A stretch of 9,671 nucleotides of DNA from an uncultured Peptococcaceae bacterium (GCA_958417755.1 CATZDY010000098.1:1-9671), one strand, 5' to 3'. Shown: positions 1 to 4,928, numbered from the stretch's first letter. Made by a program: numbers and translations. The notes: generated by a model from the sequence alone, not told the origin.

Positions 1-52
1 TTAAATTCCGGGTGAAGAACTAACTTTGTCAAGACATCATCTCCTCTCTTGC

Positions 53-338
53 CTATTTGAATCCGGCCGCTTTTTTACCTCGATACCCCATAACCAGGAA
101 CGTAAAATCCATCTTTGGTCATAAAAAACATTGGCCGTTTTTCACCTTTACTATCTTTATATTTAACGCACTCAAAATTGAGGGCGTTAAATTCTTTACT
201 GCAATCCAGATTTTCAATGTCTCGCAAGACATTATCATGACGTTTCCCAAATTCCTCAGCCACTTGCAAGCTACTGCAAAAGGCTCGCCCATTGCGCTCA
301 TACAAATTAAAGTCTGGATGCAAAATCAGCTTACTCAT
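53..338 (-). pseudogene. Rha-type phage regulatory protein, frameshifted and truncated
   Basis: The N-terminal part matches the phage Rha (pRha) family. An initial region is followed by the conserved VAEEFGKRHDNVLRDI and ALNFECVKYKD stretches and the MTKDGF motif. An excellent Shine-Dalgarno (AAGGAGG, 345-351) lies 6 bases before the ATG. After MTKDGF the family continues TFLVMGYRGKKA. Here that peptide appears only after removing one base from the AAAA run at 104-107, so the uncorrected frame ends at 75 and the corrected one at 53. Even corrected, the protein stops after about 95 residues and lacks any C-terminal antirepressor domain. Rha proteins are temperate-phage regulators that interfere with infection of some hosts. 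A sequencing error in the A-run could explain the frameshift but not the early stop. The gene points to a decaying prophage or related element. Confidence 0.82.
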
Positions 339-359
339 GAATTGCCTCCTTCTTCGATT

Positions 360-540
360 TCATACTTTCAGCCTCATATCAGGCCGAAAGTCCAGTTTTA
401 GTTTCCCGATTTGCCTTTCATTTCTTGCATCCCTCACCAGTCGGCCAATACAGGGGTTGTTCTGTAAAGGTCTGGTGGTATGTAGTTTTCAAGGCGCTGT
501 GCCGTGTTTTAGCTGCTTAAGTATTTTGTGTAGACCATTT
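360..540 (-). pseudogene. Possible decayed coding remnant upstream of rha
   Basis: This stretch has no intact gene. One minus-strand frame reads like protein: NGLHKILKQLKHGTAP, then an in-frame TGA at 489-491, then a further 42 codons that include IGRLVRDARNERQIGKLKLD and end at a TGA at 360-362. There is no convincing start codon or ribosome binding site, and I do not recognise the family. The charged, hydrophilic composition suggests former coding sequence of the same element, but an open frame of this length could arise by chance. Confidence 0.25.
365..390. repeat. Stable inverted repeat upstream of rha
   Basis: CTTTCAGCCT (365-374) and AGGCCGAAAG (381-390) form a ten-pair stem around a six-base loop. 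On the minus strand the single imperfect position is a G-U pair. The repeat lies about 14 bases upstream of the rha Shine-Dalgarno, so in a minus-strand transcript it would sit in the leader. No T-run follows on the minus strand, and only a short TTTT follows on the plus strand, so it is not a standard terminator. A role in rha expression is inference. Confidence 0.5.
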
Positions 541-588
541 GTCTAACCCTTTGCTCTGAAAGAATTGTTAGATAAAAAATTAGCTCAG

Positions 589-843
589 TTAACCTATCCC
601 TCTTTTTTTCCGTATAACTTTTCGATTATTAGGCAATTGATGTAGATATCTCTCCAAATCTTTAGGTTTTATAATCCATCTTTTCCCCAATTTGCTGGCA
701 GCAATTCTGCCAGCTTGTAATTCACCATATAAAAATGCGGATCCGCAACCCAATATTTTCCTAACTTCATCAAACTTAAGTGGTTTTGCTTCCTCAAGTT
801 TATTAGCTTTAGCCTCCTCATCTATAGGTAACTGAACATTCAC
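589..843 (-). CDS. Excisionase-like helix-turn-helix DNA-binding protein
   Basis: A protein of 84 residues with a MerR/excisionase-type winged helix (HTH_17-like) in its middle. The core reads LKFDEVRKILGCGSAFLYGE, followed by AGRIAASKLGKRWIIKPKDLERYL, the usual pattern of helix, turn, recognition helix, then a wing ending in a hydrophobic and basic helix. A charged N-terminal tail and a basic C-terminus (NNRKVIRKKRG) flank it. Such proteins act as recombination directionality factors or small regulators in prophages and integrative elements. The GTG at 843 is preferred over the in-frame GTG at 855 because only the former has a spaced Shine-Dalgarno (GAGGTG, 853-858). The gene overlaps the 3' end of the broken XRE gene upstream, so both probably belonged to one leftward operon. 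No integrase is visible in the window, so the excisionase role is not proven. Confidence 0.7.
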   Translation of the reverse strand: MNVQLPIDEEAKANKLEEAKPLKFDEVRKILGCGSAFLYGELQAGRIAASKLGKRWIIKPKDLERYLHQLPNNRKVIRKKRGIG

Positions 844-1312
844 TTTCCCTATCACCTCTTTTCATTTTGCAATCAAAATTTTGTATGGATGTTAACTTAT
901 TAACTACCTTGCCAATGATAAATCTAAATTTTTCTATAAGGCTTTTTTCGTTAGAGCTAATTACTCCATCAGCCAACACATATTTGATAATTTTTTCTGC
1001 CTCAATCATAAGCTCTTTAGACATTATAGTTTAAAAAGCCATATCACCATTGCTAACAGGAACTTCTATATCCGGAAGACACTTGTTTCCCAAGATGCTA
1101 TAATTCTTTAAATGCCACCATCCTAACGATTGAGAATCATATATCTCCATCATTTTGGAAACTATATCTTCTGGAACTGGATTTTTTGTTTTCCCGTTTT
1201 CGTATGCAGCTAAAGAGCGGGGCGAAATATCCAGCAATGCTGCTGCAGTTTCTTGCGTTAAACCGGAAGACTCTCTGCATATTTTGTAGTAACTTTTACA
1301 CTTGTGTTTCAT
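818..1312 (-). pseudogene. XRE-family regulator interrupted by one in-frame stop codon
   Basis: Residues 1-60 form an XRE helix-turn-helix (SGLTQETAAALLDISPRSLAAYENG). The protein then has the WWHLKNYSILGNKCLPDIEVP region seen in mobile-element regulators of Clostridia. The frame stops at TAA 1031-1033 after NGDMAF. The same frame then continues open for another 70 codons (TIMSKELMIEAEKIIKYVLADGVISSNEKS and onward) to 818. As I recall, proteins of this type carry Q after GDMAF and then a C-terminal segment with an ADG-rich motif, so a single CAA-to-TAA change explains the break. The ribosome binding site (GGTGGTG, 1320-1326) is good. A 93-residue product keeping the DNA-binding domain could still be made, and the downstream part might restart at ATG 1024. 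Both are inference. Confidence 0.75.
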
Positions 1313-1320
1313 GTTCTTTC

Positions 1321-1362
1321 ACCACCATTTGTGGTAATATGAAGATGTACAAAATATATCAA
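1321..1362 (-). promoter_or_regulatory. Leftward promoter and operator-like inverted repeat of the broken XRE gene
   Basis: On the minus strand TTGATA (1357-1362) is followed after 17 bases by TATTAC (1334-1339), a plausible sigma-A promoter. The inverted repeat ACCAC-N5-GTGGT (1321-1335) touches the -10 element and covers the ribosome binding site of the 1312 gene. A repressor bound there would block both transcription and the start site, so autoregulation by the XRE protein is likely but inferred. Confidence 0.5.
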
Positions 1363-1382
1363 TTCATTCCTCGTATCAGGCG

Positions 1383-1405
1383 CCCGCCCGTTCCTTCCCT
1401 TCCCC
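1383..1405 (-). other. G-quadruplex motif in an AT-rich regulatory gap
   Basis: The minus strand carries four runs of three or more G (opposite 1402-1405, 1397-1399, 1387-1389 and 1383-1385) separated by loops of 2, 7 and 1 bases. This fits the canonical G3+N1-7 pattern. It lies between two minus-strand XRE genes, upstream of the promoter at 1334-1362, and is beside a small hairpin with a GAAA loop (minus strand, 1414-1427). Such GC density is out of keeping with the surrounding AT-rich DNA. Whether it folds or has a function is unknown. Confidence 0.55.
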
Positions 1406-1447
1406 TGGGGGATTTGCTTTTCAGCAACATGTTTTAAAGAGTAGCAT

Positions 1448-1648
1448 CTATGAGACTTCTTCAACATTAATGTTGATAAAAACATAAATGGAGCAGTAGA
1501 GAGCTTTTGCTAATTTATAAGCCTTCGTAATCGTAATGTCTCTTTGCCCACGTTCAAATGCACTAATCATGGTTTGGCTAATACCTGTCAGTTTAGATAA
1601 TTCAGTTTGACTTATATTTTCTTTTTTACGCAATTCTCGAAAACCCAT
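1448..1648 (-). CDS. Short XRE-family transcriptional regulator (CI/Cro-like)
   Basis: A 66-residue protein that is almost entirely one XRE helix-turn-helix domain: FRELRKKENISQTELSKLTG, then the recognition helix ISQTMISAFERG, then TKAYKLAKALYCSIYVF. It has no oligomerisation or cleavage domain, so it resembles Cro-type or minimal repressor proteins. The ATG at 1648 is chosen because AGGAGG (1657-1662) lies 8 bases upstream; the in-frame GTG at 1657 would overlap that site. It is divergent from the XRE gene at 1766. Both proteins carry the same recognition-helix residues SQTMIS, so they probably compete for the operators between them. A good promoter (TTGATT-N17-TAGAAT) precedes it. Confidence 0.85.
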   Translation of the reverse strand: MGFRELRKKENISQTELSKLTGISQTMISAFERGQRDITITKAYKLAKALYCSIYVFININVEEVS

Positions 1649-1666
1649 TAATGACACCTCCTAGCT

Positions 1667-1753
1667 ATATTCTAGCACCATAGTTTTTATAAATCAATAC
1701 CATGATACTTATTTTTTCATAATAAATGTGATATTCTAATACCATAGTGCTAG
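1667..1753. promoter_or_regulatory. Divergent operator region with three phased ACCAT sites
   Basis: ATATTCTAGCACCATAGT (1667-1684) and ATATTCTAATACCATAGT (1731-1748) are direct repeats identical at 16 of 18 positions. A third, partial copy AATACCAT lies at 1696-1703. The ACCAT cores begin at 1677, 1699 and 1741, which are 22 and 42 bp apart, about two and four helical turns, so all face the same side of the DNA. CTAGCAC (1672-1678) and GTGCTAG (1747-1753) also form an inverted pair at the outer ends. The outer sites overlap the leftward -10 (1669-1674) and a probable rightward -10, TCTAAT (1735-1740), which has only a weak -35. This is the architecture of a lysogeny-type switch. Confidence 0.65.
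1669..1697 (-). promoter_or_regulatory. Leftward promoter for the 1448-1648 XRE gene
   Basis: On the minus strand TTGATT (1692-1697) and TAGAAT (1669-1674) are separated by exactly 17 bases. They match the sigma-A consensus at four of six and five of six positions. The -10 box lies inside the first copy of the 18-bp operator candidate at 1667-1684. Confidence 0.7.
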
Positions 1754-1765
1754 GTGGTAATCGAC

Positions 1766-2071
1766 ATGAATGTAGCAAACAGATTAAAAACTATAATGCA
1801 AGAAAAACATATCTCCGCTAATTCATTAGCCAAAAAGTCCTCTGTATCACAAACAATGATTAGTGGTATTTTACGTGGAAACAAAAATCCAACAGTTGCA
1901 ACATTAGAACTCATTTGTTCAGCAATGAATATAACTTTAGCGGATTTCTTTACTCCTCAAAATGAAGACAGCCTTACCCTAGAACAAAAGGAAATCTTAT
2001 CCAAAATAAAAAATCTTTCCTCCGATAAATTGAAAGCCCTAAACTCTGTTATTGATACTTGGGTGGATTAA
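1766..2071 (+). CDS. XRE-family transcriptional regulator
   Basis: A protein of 101 residues with an N-terminal XRE domain (about 1-65): NRLKTIMQEKHISANSLAKK, the recognition helix VSQTMISGILRG, then NKNPTVATLELICSAMNITL and ADFF. A short C-terminal tail of about 35 residues (LTLEQKEILSKIKNLSSDKL and onward) is predicted helical and probably mediates dimerisation. The tail resembles that of common Firmicutes XRE regulators. The ATG at 1766 is preferred over the in-frame GTG at 1754, because TAGGTGGT (1751-1758) then serves as the ribosome binding site with a 7-base gap. The rightward promoter lacks a strong -35 element, which suggests it may need activation. With the divergent 1448-1648 gene it forms a likely bistable regulator pair. 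Confidence 0.85.
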   Translation: MNVANRLKTIMQEKHISANSLAKKSSVSQTMISGILRGNKNPTVATLELICSAMNITLADFFTPQNEDSLTLEQKEILSKIKNLSSDKLKALNSVIDTWVD

Positions 2072-2073
2072 TT

Positions 2074-2160
2074 ATGGAAATCAGTACAAGAATCAGAGAC
2101 TTAAGAAATCGTCAAGGAATATAACCTAATCTATCTGGGACATACTGGTTCCGTAGTCCT
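2074..2160 (+). pseudogene. 5' stub of another XRE regulator gene
   Basis: Two bases after the preceding gene stops, an ATG opens a 16-codon frame MEISTRIRDLRNRQGI and ends at TAA 2122-2124. RIRDLRNRQGI is the typical first helix of an XRE domain, normally followed by T-Q and the next helix. Shifting frame by two bases gives T-stop-SIWDILVP (2124-2156), which resembles the expected TQxxLADILGV with substitutions and nonsense changes. No further XRE sequence follows. The first part is clear, while the shifted continuation is weaker. It appears to be a truncated and decayed gene once co-transcribed with 1766-2071. Confidence 0.5.
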
Positions 2161-2207
2161 GGAATTCTAATTTTCTCTCCTAAAAACAGTATTTGATCAT
2201 TCCATAA

Positions 2208-2221
2208 AACGTTATTACGTT
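2208..2221. promoter_or_regulatory. Operator-like palindrome AACG-N6-CGTT, distal copy
   Basis: AACGTTATTACGTT has perfect five-base arms (AACGT and ACGTT) around TATT. It shares AACG-N6-CGTT with the site at 2251-2264, 43 bp further right. It lies upstream of the XRE gene at 2324 and is a candidate binding site for that protein. Confidence 0.5.
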
Positions 2222-2250
2222 ACAGCAATATGTTATTTTTCCTTCTCATC

Positions 2251-2264
2251 AACGCATTAGCGTT
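2251..2264. promoter_or_regulatory. Operator-like palindrome AACG-N6-CGTT, proximal copy
   Basis: AACGCATTAGCGTT has perfect five-base arms (AACGC and GCGTT) around ATTA. It overlaps the probable -35 region (TTAATC, 2263-2268) of a promoter whose -10 is TACAAT (2287-2292). Binding here would block the promoter of the 2324 gene. Confidence 0.5.
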
Positions 2265-2292
2265 AATCCATTTTAAAAAATTTTGCTACAAT
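2263..2292 (+). promoter_or_regulatory. Probable promoter of the 2324 XRE gene
   Basis: TACAAT (2287-2292) matches the -10 consensus at five of six positions. The -35 is poor, the best candidate being TTAATC (2263-2268) at an 18-base spacing. The nearby palindromes support regulated transcription. Confidence 0.45.
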
Positions 2293-2323
2293 ATAACTAC
2301 TGATATTTCTTGGAGATTTGCTG

Positions 2324-2560
2324 ATGAAAATAAATGAAGCTGTTGTTTTAAGAATACGGAATCTTTGTAAAGAACAAGGGATTACTATCAATAAACTCGC
2401 TAGTAGAGCTGATATGACTCAATCAACCCTTAGCGACTTAATGATTGGTAGAAATAAAAGCCCTAAGATTTCTACCCTTAAAAAAATCTGTATTGGGCTT
2501 AATATAAGTTTGTCAGAATTTTTTAATGATCCCAGCATTGAAGAATCGGATGTTGATTAA
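2324..2560 (+). CDS. XRE-family transcriptional regulator
   Basis: A 78-residue single-domain XRE protein: VVLRIRNLCKEQGITINKLA, the recognition helix MTQSTLSDLMIGRN, then KISTLKKICIGLNISLSEFF, ending in an acidic tail (DPSIEESDVD). This is the common small Firmicutes XRE type. The ATG at 2324 follows GGAG (2312-2315) by 8 bases; the in-frame TTG at 2318 is too close to that site. Its recognition helix (TQSTLS) differs from the SQTMIS of the 1648 and 1766 proteins, in line with the different, palindromic operator candidates upstream. Two coiled-coil genes follow on the same strand after 40 bases and are probably in the same transcript, since no terminator is seen until 3411. Confidence 0.85.
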   Translation: MKINEAVVLRIRNLCKEQGITINKLASRADMTQSTLSDLMIGRNKSPKISTLKKICIGLNISLSEFFNDPSIEESDVD

Positions 2561-2600
2561 AAATCTAACTCCTCTTGAATAAAAAATTAGAGCTGATAAA

Positions 2601-2894
2601 ATGGAAGAAACTTTAAAACAGATACTTAACGAGCTTAAAACCATACGTTCCGAAATGGCTACCAAAGCAGAACTATCCGAAGTTAAACAATCTCTTGCCC
2701 GAATTGAGCATGAACATGGCGAAAAAATTTCTGCCCTCTTCGATGGTTATTCACTGCGCAAGGACCTAATGGACCGTATGCAAGAACATATCGATGACAG
2801 GTTTGACGTTATTCAGAATGATTTATCTTACATTGTTAATAAAATAGCCCAGCAAGATCGGGACATTATTCAGTTGAGAAGAAAAATTAAGTAG
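2601..2894 (+). CDS. Small coiled-coil protein of unknown function
   Basis: A 97-residue, highly charged protein with no signal peptide or membrane segment, so probably cytoplasmic. The N-terminal half (EETLKQILNELKTIRSEMAT through SEVKQSLARIEHE) and the C-terminal third (DVIQNDLSYIVNKIAQQDRD) have the spaced hydrophobic residues of an amphipathic coiled coil. A less regular middle (ISALFDGYSLRKDLMDRMQE) separates them. The ribosome binding site is weak (GAG about 10 bases before the ATG), which suggests coupling to the gene upstream. The ending IAQQDRDIIQLRRKIK resembles the ITAQDKELVAIKLLK ending of the next gene, so the two may be diverged paralogues. I know no defined function for such proteins; a partner or oligomeriser of the adjacent XRE regulator is a guess. 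Confidence 0.65.
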   Translation: MEETLKQILNELKTIRSEMATKAELSEVKQSLARIEHEHGEKISALFDGYSLRKDLMDRMQEHIDDRFDVIQNDLSYIVNKIAQQDRDIIQLRRKIK

Positions 2895-2899
2895 CTTTA

Positions 2900-2914
2900 T
2901 TGTAAGTATTACAA
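2900..2914. promoter_or_regulatory. Perfect palindrome between the two coiled-coil genes
   Basis: TTGTAA-GTA-TTACAA has six-base arms around a three-base centre. It begins five bases after the 2601-2894 stop codon. The loop is too short and the stem too AT-rich for a terminator, so an operator is more likely. No strong promoter was found next to it. Confidence 0.4.
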
Positions 2915-2950
2915 ATTTAAAATTAAACAATTAACTGAGGAGGCTACCAA

Positions 2951-3226
2951 ATGAACAACGAAGATAAAATCTTATCATTGCTTGAAACTCTTGCTTCTGA
3001 CGTGGGAACTCTAAAATCAAATGTTTCAAAAATAGAAAACCGTTTGGATAAAATGGATAATCGTTTGGACAAAATGGAAGTCCGTCTAGACAAAATGGAA
3101 AACCAGTTAAATGAGGTACAAGAATCTACAAACCAAATCCCCTACATTTGGGAAGATATCAAACGTTTAGATAAACGCATTACGGCTCAAGATAAAGAGC
3201 TGGTTGCAATTAAACTCCTAAAATAA
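2951..3226 (+). CDS. Small coiled-coil protein with heptad repeats
   Basis: A 91-residue hydrophilic protein. Residues 29-49 are three near-perfect heptads, ENRLDKM-DNRLDKM-EVRLDKM, followed by the divergent ENQLNEV, giving a clear parallel-type coiled coil; the whole chain is predicted mostly helical. At the DNA level these are tandem 21-base units (3035-3118). A strong ribosome binding site (GAGGAGG, ending 9 bases before the ATG) contrasts with the weak one of its upstream neighbour. No cysteines, catalytic motifs or export signals are visible. It probably shares an operon with the XRE gene at 2324 and the related protein at 2601-2894, and that operon ends at the terminator at 3411-3446. 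Function unknown. Confidence 0.72.
   Translation: MNNEDKILSLLETLASDVGTLKSNVSKIENRLDKMDNRLDKMEVRLDKMENQLNEVQESTNQIPYIWEDIKRLDKRITAQDKELVAIKLLK
3035..3118 (+). repeat. Tandem 21-bp repeat encoding coiled-coil heptads
   Basis: Units at 3035-3055, 3056-3076 and 3077-3097 each end in the shared pattern GAYAAAATG, and a divergent fourth lies at 3098-3118. Each encodes one seven-residue turn (x-x-R-L-D-K-M). The unit length equals one heptad, so copy-number change by slippage would keep the reading frame. Confidence 0.8.
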
Positions 3227-3410
3227 TTTCCTTTTTACCTCCAATTTGTTTTTCACCCCTTTCGCTCTTCCTATAGGCTTGCCTCTATATATGTTATACT
3301 TTTGTGTTTTCTACACAGCCAGGTTACTGTCAGGAATTTTTTCCCATCTCCCTTCAGTACTTATTAGATTGTCTAGATCGGGACGTAATACTATTTTTAA
3401 TTTACAACAA

Positions 3411-3446
3411 AAACTCCTGACCATAAAACTATGTCAGGAGTTTTTT
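3411..3446. terminator. Bidirectional intrinsic terminator
   Basis: AAACTCCTGAC (3411-3421) pairs perfectly with GTCAGGAGTTT (3433-3443) around an 11-base loop. TTTTTT follows on the plus strand and an equivalent T-run on the minus strand. It closes the rightward coiled-coil transcript and the leftward ATPase gene, whose stop codon lies 28 bases away. Confidence 0.88.
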
Positions 3447-3473
3447 ATAGAAATAAATCAAGTCATTAACCTT

Positions 3474-4868
3474 TCATATCTGAAATATCATATCAGCATC
3501 TATTAATACAACATTATTATTTTTAGCTACTTCTTTTACTGCAGTTGTAAAGCCACTTTTACTAAATAAATAATAATAACGATTGGTTGGTTTTGTAAAA
3601 ATTTCTGAAGCACAAAGCAAATCATTGTACTCCGCTATATTAAACAGTTCATTGCGAAACTTACATTCGCAGAAGATAGCAGATGTCCCAGTTCTGTCCA
3701 AAGCAAGAATATCAATATCATCTTGGCTACGTTTTTTGGGATTATTTCCCCACCATTTTCCTATTTGAAATGGAATAAATGGTAATTTATTAGCCTTTGC
3801 AAGCCGTATCATATATTCATAGCAAATCTGCTCAAAAATAATTCCTATATAGTCGGAAATTCCTAAAAGTATATCCTCAGCTACAATTTTTTCGTCCATC
3901 AGTTCATAATAACTTCGATTTGCGAAAATGTATTTGTACCAAAAAGCATAATAGTTATCTGCAATTCGATAAAGAGTTCGTTTTGAAGATTCATTTTCCC
4001 CACAAGGCGTAATTTTATCAATTAGTCTGATTGAACGTAGCGTAGAAATATATTTGGAACATTTATAACTTTCTTCGTTAATTTTACCAGCAATTTCGTT
4101 TAGCCTACTTGCGCCATTTGCAATTGCTTCAAAAATACTGTTGTAGATAGCAGGTTCACGCAATTCCATTTTTAATAAAAGCTGCGGTTCATCTTTTAGA
4201 AATGATCCTGTCCGTAAAATTTGAATTGCCATATTATCCGCTATAGACTTTTTATCATCAAAGGTTTGTAAATAACATGGAATGCCGCCGAGTATCCCAT
4301 AAGCAAGTAACTTATCAATATTATTGTAGTTTGGGAAAAACTCAGCACTATCTAAATAATCAAAAGGTTTTAAATCAAGCTGGGCTGTGCGCCTTCCATA
4401 CAGTGGACTTTTATATCCCATAACTTCTGTTTCCATAAAACTAACACTGCTTCCACATAGGATTAAAAAAATCTTTTTTTCATTCCAATCATGATCAATA
4501 ATATGTTGTATAATACTTTTAATGGTTGGATTTTCGCTTGCAATAAACGGGAATTCATCAATAATAAGTGTAATTCGTTCATCTCCAACATGACTACTGA
4601 TATAAGAAAATGCCTTTTTCCAATCAGTAAAAGTACCAAAATAATTCTTTTCAAAAAAAGTCTGAATGGTTTTTGAAAAATCCTCTAAATTTAAAGTATC
4701 GTTTTTTTCCTGTGCTGAAAAAAAGATAGTATTTCTTTTATGAAAAAACTCTTTTAAAAGTGAAGTTTTTCCTACCCTGCGTCGTCCATATAAAACTAAA
4801 AATTCAAATCTAGAAGAATCATACAAGTCCGCTAGGATTTTAAGTTCTTTTTCCCTTCCTATAAACAT
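3474..4868 (-). CDS. AAA/STAND-type ATPase with C-terminal DUF234 nuclease-like domain
   Basis: A protein of 464 residues with the layout of the archaeal-type ATPases (PF01637 plus DUF234). FIGREKEL opens the protein, Walker A is GRRRVGKTS (28-36), Walker B is ITLIIDEF with D104-E105, and a sensor-like LILCGSS strand follows. A winged-helix region (about 230-310) is next. The C-terminal domain holds DIDILALD (from 384) and CECK (400-403), spaced like a PD-(D/E)xK nuclease core (D386, E401, K403). Such proteins are widespread, often on mobile or defence islands, but their substrate is unknown. The ATG at 4868 is chosen over GTG 4880 because AAAGGTGG (4877-4884) is then a proper ribosome binding site. 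It stands alone on its strand with its own promoter and terminator, consistent with a cargo gene. No signal peptide or membrane segment is seen. Confidence 0.88.
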   Translation of the reverse strand: MFIGREKELKILADLYDSSRFEFLVLYGRRRVGKTSLLKEFFHKRNTIFFSAQEKNDTLNLEDFSKTIQTFFEKNYFGTFTDWKKAFSYISSHVGDERITLIIDEFPFIASENPTIKSIIQHIIDHDWNEKKIFLILCGSSVSFMETEVMGYKSPLYGRRTAQLDLKPFDYLDSAEFFPNYNNIDKLLAYGILGGIPCYLQTFDDKKSIADNMAIQILRTGSFLKDEPQLLLKMELREPAIYNSIFEAIANGASRLNEIAGKINEESYKCSKYISTLRSIRLIDKITPCGENESSKRTLYRIADNYYAFWYKYIFANRSYYELMDEKIVAEDILLGISDYIGIIFEQICYEYMIRLAKANKLPFIPFQIGKWWGNNPKKRSQDDIDILALDRTGTSAIFCECKFRNELFNIAEYNDLLCASEIFTKPTNRYYYLFSKSGFTTAVKEVAKNNNVVLIDADMIFQI

Positions 4869-4881
4869 AAAAAACACCACC

Positions 4882-4928
4882 TTTAATTTACTGACTTACG
4901 ATTATTATACTTATAATTCAGTTTTTAT
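4882..4928. repeat. 47-bp direct repeat, left copy
   Basis: Identical to 5521-5567 at 46 of 47 positions, the only difference being TATAAT here against TATGAT there. It contains nested inverted arms, ACTGA (4890-4894) with TCAGT (4918-4922) and ATTAT (4901-4905) with ATAAT (4913-4917). It carries -10-like boxes on both strands. It supplies the promoter of the ATPase gene on the minus strand. Confidence 0.9.

Noticed and set aside
57..546. Plus-strand open frames of 114 and 84 codons opposite rha and its upstream gap
   Set aside because: They are antisense shadows of the rha sequence and the AT-rich leader, without ribosome binding sites or recognisable motifs.
818..1024. Separate 68-residue gene starting at ATG 1024
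   Set aside because: It is in the same frame as the XRE gene upstream and lacks its own ribosome binding site, so it is better explained as the C-terminal part of that gene after a nonsense change.
373..1381. CCTCRTATCAGGC shared between 373-385 and 1369-1381
   Set aside because: A 12 of 13 match between two sites in a window of this size is expected by chance.
3246..3506. Plus-strand open frame of 86 codons after the coiled-coil gene
   Set aside because: It runs through the terminator hairpin and into the ATPase 3' end, has no clear ribosome binding site, and its composition is not protein-like beyond a hydrophobic start.
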